Positions 55,919-64,000 of a stretch of DNA of 64,000 nucleotides are shown piece after piece. Position 1 is the first letter of the stretch. Every line of letters starts with the position of its first letter. Both the position numbers and the translations under genes were made by a program. This DNA is from an uncultured Flavobacteriaceae bacterium (lineage in GTDB: Bacteria > Bacteroidota > Bacteroidia > Flavobacteriales > Flavobacteriaceae): NCBI GenBank assembly GCA_905181825.1, contig CAJIZJ010000003.1:1-64000 (forward strand), read 5' to 3'. Below the pieces are notes generated by a model. The model was given only the letters and a program-made list of their open reading frames with translations. It searched no databases and had not been told where the DNA came from.

Positions 55919-58380
55919 TAATTATCTACATTAATTAGTACTCTCACTGCTCTATAATCCTTTGTACTCAAAAAAGTGGTTTTAATTTTATTTATGACCA
56001 ACTTTGTTTTTACTAATGATTGGTTTACAGGTATTTTTAAAAGTATGTTTTTATGATATTGGTTTCTTATTCTAGAAACAACTGGAAACTCCGGACCCAA
56101 AACATTGTCTTTAAAAACACTTCGTAAACTAATTGCTAACCATTCGGCACCCTCATTTACTTTACTATAATCCTTATGCTTTAGTGTTATCTTGATAATA
56201 CGACAATATGGGGGGTATTTGTAAATACGCCGATCTTCAAGTTGCTCAATAAACATAGACTCGTAATCATTAATAGAAACTTGCTGAAGAATGGTGTGAT
56301 TTGGATTGTATGTTTGTATGATTACCTTGCCTCTAATATCGGTACGACCAGCACGTCCTGAAACCTGTTGTAACAACTGAAAACTACGCTCATAAGCTCT
56401 AAAATCCGGAAAGTTAATTAACTGGTCAGCATTCAGGACTCCAACTAATTTTACATGCCTAAAATCAAGCCCTTTAGTAACCATTTGAGTACCAACCAGA
56501 ATATCAACCTCTTTGTTTTCAAAACTAGAAATAATACGATCATAACTATATTTACCTCTGGTAGTATCTAGATCCATTCTAGCAACCTTAGCATCAGGAA
56601 ACAAGTGTTCAATTTCTTCTTGAATTTGTTCCGTTCCAAAACCCTTACTATCAATCTCAACTCCTCCACAAGCTCCACAAGTATTTTGCATTGCCATTAC
56701 ATAGCTACAATAGTGGCATCTCAATTGATTTTTATATTGATGAAAAGTTAGACTGACATCACAATTAGGACACTCTGGAGTGTGCCCACAAGTGTGGCAT
56801 GAAACTATTGGCGAGTATCCACGACGATTTTGAAATAAAATTACTTGAAACTCTGAGTCTAGCGCTTCCTTAATTTCAGCAAGCAGACGGTCACTAAAAT
56901 GATTCGTCATCCGTTTACGCTTATATTTATCCTGCAAATCTACCAGTTCAATTTCTGGCATAAGAACATTATTAAAACGATGCGTTAGCGAAATATAACC
57001 ATACTTATTTTGCTTCTTAGCATTATAATAACTTTCAATACTTGGAGTCGCTGAACCTAAAAGAGTTTTGGCCTTAAACAAAGAAGCTAAGACGATTGCT
57101 GTATCTCGGGCATGGTAACGTGGAGCCGGATCAAATTGTTTGTAGGATTGCTCGTGTTCTTCATCAACTATAACAAGCCCAAGATCACTAAAAGGAAGCA
57201 GTACAGACGAACGAGCGCCTATTATTACTCTTGCAGAATCCGAGTTATTAAGAACATGGTTCCAAACTTCGAGCCGTTCATTTTGAGTGTAACGCGAATG
57301 ATAAACCGCTATTTGATTTCCAAAATAATGTTGTAATCTGTGAACTAGTTGCGAGGTTAGCGCTATTTCTGGAACCAAATACAAAACTTGCTTCCCCAGA
57401 GCAATAACGCTCTCTATTTGTTTTACATATATTTCTGTCTTTCCAGAAGAAGTGACACCATGTAACAAACTAATATCAAAGGTTTCAAACGAAGTATTAA
57501 TTTCTTTCAAAGCTACTTCTTGATACTTATTTAGAGCTTTTGATATATTTTTTTCTGAGACTTCAAACTTAATACGATCCGTTTGAAAAAAGTATTCTTC
57601 AAAAACACCTTTATCAATTAACGTTTTAATTTGTGTAGAAGTAGCAATACTTTTTGATTTTAACTCCGATACTTTTACTTGAGGTCTCTGTGGCGCTAAT
57701 GCAAAATAATTTAAAACAATTTCACGTTGTTTAGCTGAACGAGTCAAAAGAGTTAATAAGCCCTGTAATGCACCTTCATGCTCATAGTTTGAGTGGATTT
57801 TAACACACCTAATCAGTTTTGGTTTGTATTTTTCTAAGATTTCCTGTTCAACAACAATAGTCTTTTTGTCTAGCAAATTTTGTAAAACTGGAAAGGCATT
57901 TTTTTTATTTAGTATGGTATTAATTTCTTCAATTTTTAAGCTTGACTGTTGCTGCAAAGCTTCACAAACTAAATACTCTTCGTCGCTTAACAAACATGAG
58001 TCCAAAACAACAGATTTATGTAATGAAATTAAGGTTTCACTTTCAAGTAAAAACACACTAGGTAGAGACGCACGCAAGACCTCTCCAATTGTACACATAT
58101 AGTAATTAGAAATCCATTGCCATAATTGAAACTGAAATGAATTTAAAATAGGAGATTTATCTAAAATACTGTGAATGGATTTTGCTTCATATGCCGAAGG
58201 AGCCTCCTTGTGAACTTTATAAACTATTCCCGTGTAAATATTTCGCTTTCCAAATGGAACAGCAACCCTAAACCCCGGTTTTAAAAACTGAGCTTCTGCA
58301 GCTGTAATGGCATAGGTAAAGTTCCGTTCTAAGGGTAACGGCAAAATCACCTCCACAAAATCTAGAGTTATTAGCTGCAT
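55915..58380 (-). CDS. priA: primosomal protein N' (replication restart helicase)
   Basis: 'LLHGVTSSGKTEIYVKQIE', 'VIVDEEHEQSYKQFDPAPRYHARD', zinc Cys pairs 'CHTCGHTPECPNCDVSL', 'GTEQIQEEIEHLFPDA'. Confidence 0.97.
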   Translation of the reverse strand: MQLITLDFVEVILPLPLERNFTYAITAAEAQFLKPGFRVAVPFGKRNIYTGIVYKVHKEAPSAYEAKSIHSILDKSPILNSFQFQLWQWISNYYMCTIGEVLRASLPSVFLLESETLISLHKSVVLDSCLLSDEEYLVCEALQQQSSLKIEEINTILNKKNAFPVLQNLLDKKTIVVEQEILEKYKPKLIRCVKIHSNYEHEGALQGLLTLLTRSAKQREIVLNYFALAPQRPQVKVSELKSKSIATSTQIKTLIDKGVFEEYFFQTDRIKFEVSEKNISKALNKYQEVALKEINTSFETFDISLLHGVTSSGKTEIYVKQIESVIALGKQVLYLVPEIALTSQLVHRLQHYFGNQIAVYHSRYTQNERLEVWNHVLNNSDSARVIIGARSSVLLPFSDLGLVIVDEEHEQSYKQFDPAPRYHARDTAIVLASLFKAKTLLGSATPSIESYYNAKKQNKYGYISLTHRFNNVLMPEIELVDLQDKYKRKRMTNHFSDRLLAEIKEALDSEFQVILFQNRRGYSPIVSCHTCGHTPECPNCDVSLTFHQYKNQLRCHYCSYVMAMQNTCGACGGVEIDSKGFGTEQIQEEIEHLFPDAKVARMDLDTTRGKYSYDRIISSFENKEVDILVGTQMVTKGLDFRHVKLVGVLNADQLINFPDFRAYERSFQLLQQVSGRAGRTDIRGKVIIQTYNPNHTILQQVSINDYESMFIEQLEDRRIYKYPPYCRIIKITLKHKDYSKVNEGAEWLAISLRSVFKDNVLGPEFPVVSRIRNQYHKNILLKIPVNQSLVKTKLVINKIKTTFLSTKDYRAVRVLINVDNY

Positions 58381-59306
58381 TTTTTCTTTAAAAGTTGCAG
58401 GGATGAGTTTAACTCATGTCCTAGGAGAATAATGTTTGCGTTCAACCAAAAATAAAATAATAGAATCAATAAAGCCCCTATAGACCCATACAACTCATTA
58501 TATGTTGAAAAATTTTCAATGTAGAGACCAAATAAGTAAGAGGATAACAAAATTAAAAAAGTAGTAAACAATGCACCTACAGAAAAGAAACTAGATAACC
58601 TTCCATCTTTAGTTCCAAAATAATATAAGGTAGCCATACTAATATACGTCATTAGCACAAAAAAGAAATACTTGGCTTTGGTAACCCAAAACAATTTACT
58701 GACGGCATCACCAGCAGAAAATCTTTCAAGAACTGGAGGTATTAAATATATCTGAGCATACCCAAAGCCAACAACTGTAAATATCAAAAGAATCACTAAA
58801 ATAATAGCAACCCCGAGAGCATAAACATACTGTTTGATGAAATGTCGATTTATCTGTTGATGGTACGCATTTTCAAAAGCTGAAAAAACAGCATTAACTC
58901 CATTAGCCATTAAAAACATAGAGATTAAAAAAACGGTTGATAACAATCCACTTGTATGTGTCTTGTTTATATTTTCAAAAATATTTTCGTTGAAAAAGTC
59001 TGATGTATGGGGCGGTAAAATAGAGTCTAAAAAATATAGAAAGTTAACTTTAAAATCATCAAATGGGATGTATGGAATTAAAATAATAATAAATAATAAA
59101 AATGGAAATATAGCCGTAAAGAAACTAAAAGCAATAGCACTGGCGCGAGTTGTAAGTGCCCCTTTAAAAATTCCAATAACATACATCTCAAGAAGGTCAA
59201 ACGCAGAAAGGCCTTCAAAACCAGGAAGTTTAACCTGTTTCAAAACTTTAGCTGTCCAGCTGAGAATAGGGATTTTATCAATTTTATTTTCTAGAGATGA
59301 ACTCAT
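58371..59306 (-). CDS. YihY/virulence factor BrkB family membrane protein
   Basis: 'ASAIAFSFFTAIFPFLLFIIILIPYIP' and 'YNELYGSIGALLILLFYFWLNANIILLGHELNSSL'. Confidence 0.92.
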   Translation of the reverse strand: MSSSLENKIDKIPILSWTAKVLKQVKLPGFEGLSAFDLLEMYVIGIFKGALTTRASAIAFSFFTAIFPFLLFIIILIPYIPFDDFKVNFLYFLDSILPPHTSDFFNENIFENINKTHTSGLLSTVFLISMFLMANGVNAVFSAFENAYHQQINRHFIKQYVYALGVAIILVILLIFTVVGFGYAQIYLIPPVLERFSAGDAVSKLFWVTKAKYFFFVLMTYISMATLYYFGTKDGRLSSFFSVGALFTTFLILLSSYLFGLYIENFSTYNELYGSIGALLILLFYFWLNANIILLGHELNSSLQLLKKKCS

Positions 59307-60163
59307 TAAACCGCTTTAAGGCTAAGGTCCATATTAGAAACAGAGTGCGTCAATGCCCCACTAGAAATATAGTCAACTCCACATTCAGCATAATGCCTAA
59401 GGGTTACTTCATCAATCCCACCGGAAGATTCAGTCAAACATTGATCTCCTATAAGCTCAATCGCTTTTTGTGTATCGGTATAATTAAAGTTATCAATTAA
59501 AATCCGATAGACACCATCATTTTTTAAAATTTCCGCTATTTCATCCAAGTCTCTAGCTTCAACAACTATGGGAAGGTCTAATTCGTGTTCTTTTAAATAA
59601 TCTTTAGTCATTGTTATTGCCTTGGTAATACCCCCTGCAAAATCAATATGATTATCTTTGAGCATGATCATATCATATAATGCAAAACGGTGATTGACAC
59701 CACCTCCAATCGCTACAGCCCACTTTTCTAAAACCCTAAAGCCTGGGGTTGTTTTACGAGTATCTAATATTTTAGTATTAGTTCCTTTAAGAAGTTCAAC
59801 ATAAGAATTGGTTTTGGTAGCAATAGCACTCATGCGTTGCATAGCATTCAAAACTATTCGTTCAGACTTTAAGATAGACTGTTTAGAACCTTCAACGTAA
59901 AAGGCTATATCTCCAAATTTTACGGAATCTCCGTCATTGATTAGTGTTTCTACAACTAAGTTAGAGTCTACATAGTGAAACACTTGCTTGGCAAAATTGA
60001 CACCAGCTATAATGCCATTATCCTTAATTAATAGTTTTGCTTTTCCAGTGGCATTAGTAGGAATACAAGCTAAAGAACTATAGTCTCCTTCACCAACATC
60101 CTCTCGAACGGCATTTTCAATTATTAATTGTACTTCGTTTTTAAATTGTGCGTTGGTAATCAT
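59306..60163 (-). CDS. nadC: carboxylating nicotinate-nucleotide diphosphorylase
   Basis: 'EDVGEGDYSSLACIP', 'LNAMQRMSAIATKTNSYVELLKGTNTKILDTRKTTPGFRVLEKWAVAIGGGVNHRFALYDMIMLKDNHI'. Start re-assigned to MITNAQFKNEV. Confidence 0.96.
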   Translation of the reverse strand: MITNAQFKNEVQLIIENAVREDVGEGDYSSLACIPTNATGKAKLLIKDNGIIAGVNFAKQVFHYVDSNLVVETLINDGDSVKFGDIAFYVEGSKQSILKSERIVLNAMQRMSAIATKTNSYVELLKGTNTKILDTRKTTPGFRVLEKWAVAIGGGVNHRFALYDMIMLKDNHIDFAGGITKAITMTKDYLKEHELDLPIVVEARDLDEIAEILKNDGVYRILIDNFNYTDTQKAIELIGDQCLTESSGGIDEVTLRHYAECGVDYISSGALTHSVSNMDLSLKAV

Positions 60164-60251
60164 ATTTGTAACTTTGTAGCTAAAATATGAATTGTTAAGG
60201 AAATATGTAACTAATTTCATAACCTTATTCAAAATAATTTAACATTTAAAA

Positions 60252-60725
60252 ATGGAAATTAAACTCATTGCCATAGGGAAGACCGATAAAGTTGAGTTAG
60301 ATCTGCTTATAAAAAGCTATCAAAAAAGGCTAACTCATTATGTACGATTTTCATTTGAAATCATTCCTGACTTAAAAAACAGCAAAAACCTTTCTGAAAC
60401 GCTTCAAAAAGATGAGGAAGGGAAGTTAATTTTAAGTAAAACATCTTCTAGTGATCAGATAATTTTACTAGACGAAAATGGAAAAGAATTTAATTCATTA
60501 GGCTTTTCAAAATTCCTGCAAAAACAAATGAATTCAGGTCTTAAACGCCTTGTGTTAGTCATTGGAGGACCCTATGGGTTTTCGGAAGCCGTGTACAAAA
60601 AAGCTTCCAGTAAATTGGCACTTTCAAAAATGACATTCTCGCACCAAATGGTCCGTTTATTTGTAGTTGAGCAAATTTACCGAGGATTTACAATTTTAAA
60701 AAATGAACCTTATCACCACCGATAG
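60252..60725 (+). CDS. rlmH: 23S rRNA (pseudouridine(1915)-N(3))-methyltransferase
   Basis: 'MEIKLIAIGKTDK', 'LVIGGPYGFSEAVYKKASSKLALSKMTFSHQMVRLFVVEQIYRGFTILKNEPYHHR'. Confidence 0.96.
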   Translation: MEIKLIAIGKTDKVELDLLIKSYQKRLTHYVRFSFEIIPDLKNSKNLSETLQKDEEGKLILSKTSSSDQIILLDENGKEFNSLGFSKFLQKQMNSGLKRLVLVIGGPYGFSEAVYKKASSKLALSKMTFSHQMVRLFVVEQIYRGFTILKNEPYHHR

Positions 60726-60740
60726 AATAAAATAAACTCT

Positions 60741-61316
60741 ATGAAAATTGTATTCGCTACTAATAACCCAAATAAAATTAAAGAAGTTCAATCTCTCATC
60801 CCATCTCATATAACCTTAGTCAGTCTTGAGTCTATTGGATGTACCGAAGAGGTGCCAGAAACTCAAGACACCATAAAAGGAAATGCCATACAAAAAGCCG
60901 CTTACATCAAAGAGAATTACGACCTCGATTGTTTTGCAGACGACACAGGCTTAGAAGTGACAGCTCTAAACGGAGCTCCAGGAGTTTTTTCAGCAAGGTA
61001 CGCAGGACCCGAAAGAAATTCAGAAGCAAATATGAACCTATTATTGTCAGAACTCAAAACCAAAACAGACAGGTCGGCACAATTTAAAACAGTCGTAGCA
61101 CTGCATTACAATGGGGAGATCATAACATTTGAAGGGATTTGTGAAGGAGAAATTACAAAAGAAAAAAAAGGAACTGGTGGATTTGGATATGACCCTATAT
61201 TTAAACCACTCGAAAACAAATTTACCTTTGCAGAGCTTTTAACAGAACAAAAAAACCAAATTGGACATCGTGGCAAAGCAGTCCGGAAATTGGTAACCTA
61301 TTTAAATTTTGTTTAA
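60741..61316 (+). CDS. RdgB/HAM1 family non-canonical purine NTP pyrophosphatase
   Basis: 'IVFATNNPNKIKEVQSLIP', 'FADDTGLEVTALNGAPGVFSARYAG', 'GTGGFGYDPIF'. Confidence 0.95.
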   Translation: MKIVFATNNPNKIKEVQSLIPSHITLVSLESIGCTEEVPETQDTIKGNAIQKAAYIKENYDLDCFADDTGLEVTALNGAPGVFSARYAGPERNSEANMNLLLSELKTKTDRSAQFKTVVALHYNGEIITFEGICEGEITKEKKGTGGFGYDPIFKPLENKFTFAELLTEQKNQIGHRGKAVRKLVTYLNFV

Positions 61317-61328
61317 ATAAAATAACAC

Positions 61329-61444
61329 TATATTTGCCGCTTGAAATTCCTCAGGGTGAGGATGTGTTACATGAAGCTTGGTTAAAGTATGTTCGATATG
61401 CTTCTAAGTAACACTTAGTCATATATCGAATAAAATTACAAGAA
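61329..61444 (+). promoter_or_regulatory. promoter and structured leader of the DEAD-box helicase gene
   Basis: -7 TATATTTG (61329-61336); hairpins CCTCA-GGG-TGAGG, GTGTTAC/GTAACAC with GAAGC/GCTTC, and interlocking TTCGATAT/ATATCGAA. Confidence 0.5.
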
Positions 61445-63283
61445 ATGAATGCATTCCATAAACTTGGACTTGAAGATCATTTGATCCAAGCCGTTACAGA
61501 TTTAGGTTTTGAAACACCTAGTGAAGTACAAGAAAAAACAATCCCCCTTTTATTAGAAGATGATATAGATCTGGTTGCCTTAGCGCAAACAGGTACTGGT
61601 AAAACAGCCGCTTTTGGATTTCCTATGCTCCAAAAAATAGATATTGACAGTCGTACGACTCAAGGGCTTATTTTGTCACCAACAAGAGAACTTTGTTTAC
61701 AAATTACCAACGAGATGAAACTGTATGGTAAGCATTGTAAAGGACTTAATGTCACTGCGATTTATGGCGGTGCTAGTATTACAGACCAAGCTAAACAAGT
61801 AAAAAGAGGTGCACAAATTATAGTTGCAACTCCAGGAAGAATGAAAGATATGATTAGCCGTAGGTTGGTTGATATTTCTAAAATTGAATATGCAGTCCTT
61901 GATGAAGCTGATGAGATGCTGAATATGGGATTCTTTGAGGATATCACAGAAATATTATCTCATACCCCTGATGAAAAAAGTACATGGCTCTTTTCGGCAA
62001 CAATGCCAAAAGAGGTTTCCCTAATTGCTAAAAAATTCATGGCCAACCCTACTGAGGTTACTGTTGGACATAAAAACATGGGAAGTAAAAATGTATCACA
62101 TGAATACTTTCTTGTGGGGGCAAGAGATCGCTACCAAGCACTAAAGCGTTTAGCAGACGCTAATCCAGAAATATTTTCTGTGATATTCTGCAGAACCAAA
62201 AGAGATACTCAAAAAGTAGCAGAACAACTTATAGAAGATGGCTACAGCGCCGGCGCATTACACGGAGATTTAAGTCAAAACCAACGTGATGTGGTGATGA
62301 AATCTTTCAGAGCTAAACAAATTCAAATGTTAGTCGCTACCGATGTGGCTGCACGTGGAATTGATGTTGAGGATATTACACATGTTATAAACTACCAGTT
62401 ACCTGATGAAATAGAAACCTATACGCACCGAAGTGGCCGTACTGGTCGTGCAGGGAAATCTGGAATTTCTATGGTTATCGTTTCTAAAAGTGAAGTTCGA
62501 AAAATAAAAAGTATTGAACGTATTATTCAAAAAGAGTTTATAAAAAAAGACGTTCCTAGCGGAATGGAAATTTGTGAAGTTCAATTGAAGGCACTCGCTA
62601 GCAAGATCCATGATACTGAGATCAACCATGAAATTGATCCTTATTTAAACGAAATTAATAGTTTATTTGAAGATGTTTCAAAAGATGAACTCATCAAAAA
62701 ATTCTTTTCAGTAGAGTTTACTCGTTTCTTCAACTACTACAAGAAAACCAAGGATTTAAACTCTCCATCTGAAGGAAGTCGTTCAGATGATTACGAAAAA
62801 GACGATAATTCAGCACGCTTTTTTATCAATATTGGAAGCAAAGATGGATATGATTGGATGAAGTTAAAGGATTTCCTTAGAGATACTTTACAACTCAATC
62901 AAGATGATGTATACAAAGTAGATGTTAAAGAAAGTTTTGCATTTTTTAATACTGATGCAGCTCATAAAGACAAGGTTTTAGAATTTTTCACAGACTTTAA
63001 ACAAGACGGACGTTTTGTTAATGTTGAAATTACTGAGAAAAAGAGTAGAGAGCGCAATCGTGGCGGCGGCGGACGTCGTTCTGGCGGCGGTGGCGGTGGC
63101 TATGGTGGCGGAGGAAGAGGTCGAAACGATCGTTCTAAAGGGTCTGGTTCTGGTTCTGGATTTAGATCCGAAGGAAAATCACGTCGTAGCGATAGTGGAT
63201 CCTCTAGTAAATCTCCTAGACGTTCTTCAGATTTTAAACCAAAAGGAGGTGATTTTTCAAGACCAAGAAAAAGTCGTAGATAG
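61445..63283 (+). CDS. DEAD/DEAH-box RNA helicase with DbpA-type RNA-binding domain and Gly/Arg/Ser-rich tail
   Basis: 'ALAQTGTGKTAAFGFPML', 'VLDEADEMLNMGF', 'LFSATMPKE', 'YTHRSGRTGRAGKSG'; C-terminal RGGGGRRSGGGGGGYGGGGRGRND. Confidence 0.95.
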   Translation: MNAFHKLGLEDHLIQAVTDLGFETPSEVQEKTIPLLLEDDIDLVALAQTGTGKTAAFGFPMLQKIDIDSRTTQGLILSPTRELCLQITNEMKLYGKHCKGLNVTAIYGGASITDQAKQVKRGAQIIVATPGRMKDMISRRLVDISKIEYAVLDEADEMLNMGFFEDITEILSHTPDEKSTWLFSATMPKEVSLIAKKFMANPTEVTVGHKNMGSKNVSHEYFLVGARDRYQALKRLADANPEIFSVIFCRTKRDTQKVAEQLIEDGYSAGALHGDLSQNQRDVVMKSFRAKQIQMLVATDVAARGIDVEDITHVINYQLPDEIETYTHRSGRTGRAGKSGISMVIVSKSEVRKIKSIERIIQKEFIKKDVPSGMEICEVQLKALASKIHDTEINHEIDPYLNEINSLFEDVSKDELIKKFFSVEFTRFFNYYKKTKDLNSPSEGSRSDDYEKDDNSARFFINIGSKDGYDWMKLKDFLRDTLQLNQDDVYKVDVKESFAFFNTDAAHKDKVLEFFTDFKQDGRFVNVEITEKKSRERNRGGGGRRSGGGGGGYGGGGRGRNDRSKGSGSGSGFRSEGKSRRSDSGSSSKSPRRSSDFKPKGGDFSRPRKSRR

Positions 63284-63371
63284 TAAACAAGATTGTTAAT
63301 TTTAAGTCAAAATTTAAATTGACAATCTTAGTGTAGTATTTGTTTACTATTTTTATGATTTAACTTTAGGT

Positions 63372-64000
63372 ATGAAATTACAAATCACTTTTTTATTAAT
63401 ATTGGTGATTCCTTTTTTAGGAATTAGTCAAAATTACGCGACTGTAAAAGGAAAGATTATAAAATCTGAGACTTTGAGTTCAATGGAGAGTGTTAATATT
63501 GTAAACTTAAACCAAGTTATTGGCACCACTACAAATATTGAGGGTGAATTTGAAATTCGTGCAAAAGCTAATGATACACTACACCTCTCCTACTTAGGAT
63601 ACAAGTCAATAAAAGTAAAGGTTAGTAATGACTGGATTAAATATGGCACATCAACTACTATAGAGCTAACAGAATTAGCATTAGCTCTTGAGGAAGTGAA
63701 TGTAAACAAGCTAAAGCTAACAGGCTATCTAGAAATAGACATAAAACAAGTACCTATTGAAAGAAACGTACGTTATAGCATCTCTGGGCTGAATAGCGGT
63801 TATGAATCTAGACAACGCTCCCCTAGTATGGTGAGTAATGTTTTAGGTGCAATTTTTAATCCTGCAGATTTTTTGCATAACATCTTTGGTAAAAAACCAA
63901 GAGAAATGCGAAAACTACGTGAAATGAAAAAGCAAGACGAAATCAAAAATTTACTTGCTTCAAGATTTGACAGGGAAATGCTTACTGCATTATTACAAGT
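63372..64000 (+). CDS. CarboxypepD_reg-like domain-containing protein, truncated by the window end
   Basis: My translation: MKLQITFLLILVIPFLGISQNYATVKGKIIKSETLSSMESVNIVNLNQVIGTTTNIEGEFEIRAKANDTLHLSYLGYKSIKVKV..., signal peptide plus TonB-plug-like beta domain; frame open to 64000. Confidence 0.8.
   Translation, partial: MKLQITFLLILVIPFLGISQNYATVKGKIIKSETLSSMESVNIVNLNQVIGTTTNIEGEFEIRAKANDTLHLSYLGYKSIKVKVSNDWIKYGTSTTIELTELALALEEVNVNKLKLTGYLEIDIKQVPIERNVRYSISGLNSGYESRQRSPSMVSNVLGAIFNPADFLHNIFGKKPREMRKLREMKKQDEIKNLLASRFDREMLTALLQ

Noticed and set aside
63059-63120. GGCGGC-rich repeat as a regulatory or mobile repeat
   Set aside because: It is in-frame coding sequence for the Gly-rich RGG-like tail.
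63015-63299. 94-aa + ORF rich in Val/Ala/Leu
   Set aside because: Alternate frame of the Gly-rich tail of the DEAD-box helicase.
1-64000. CRISPR array, rRNA operon, prophage, IS transposase, restriction-modification or antiphage island
   Set aside because: No regularly spaced repeats, rRNA-like sequence, transposase/integrase motifs, methyltransferase or known defence genes recognised in the translations.

Overview
This is a 64 kb AT-rich chromosomal segment from a marine Flavobacteriaceae-type Bacteroidetes. The assignment rests on TAnnTTTG promoters, a green-tuned proteorhodopsin next to blh, a menaquinone cluster, two photolyases, and family-typical proteins such as DUF4290, DUF6495 and Lacal_2735. 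Most of the window is ordinary core genome: men genes, dnaK, panB, yifB, murA, recQ, fmt, hisS, rplI-rpsR-rpsF, priA, nadC, rlmH, a HAM1/RdgB-type pyrophosphatase, a DEAD-box helicase and one tRNA-Met(CAT). Five areas deserve a second look. (1) About 1-6.8 kb: a run of unrelated + strand genes separated by attC-like or structured inverted-repeat spacers with shared end motifs, resembling an integron-integrase-less cassette array. (2) About 33.2-42.9 kb: a near-gapless 16-gene light/photo-oxidative-stress operon with two photolyases, DUF2256, TIGR03643, FolE, TspO and an SDR lacking its catalytic Tyr. A perfectly identical 23-bp element lies exactly 49 bp upstream of the -7 box at two promoters of this operon. 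(3) About 27.4-31.0 kb: a degenerate ~0.5 kb direct repeat, the duplicated DUF2891/yifB junction, flanks a sulfatase plus NTF2-like insertion. (4) The proteorhodopsin/blh divergent promoter contains a central palindrome. (5) The leader of the DEAD-box helicase has interlocking hairpins. No CRISPR array, rRNA, integrase or transposase gene was recognised. All calls come from reading the sequence and supplied translations; no database search was run.
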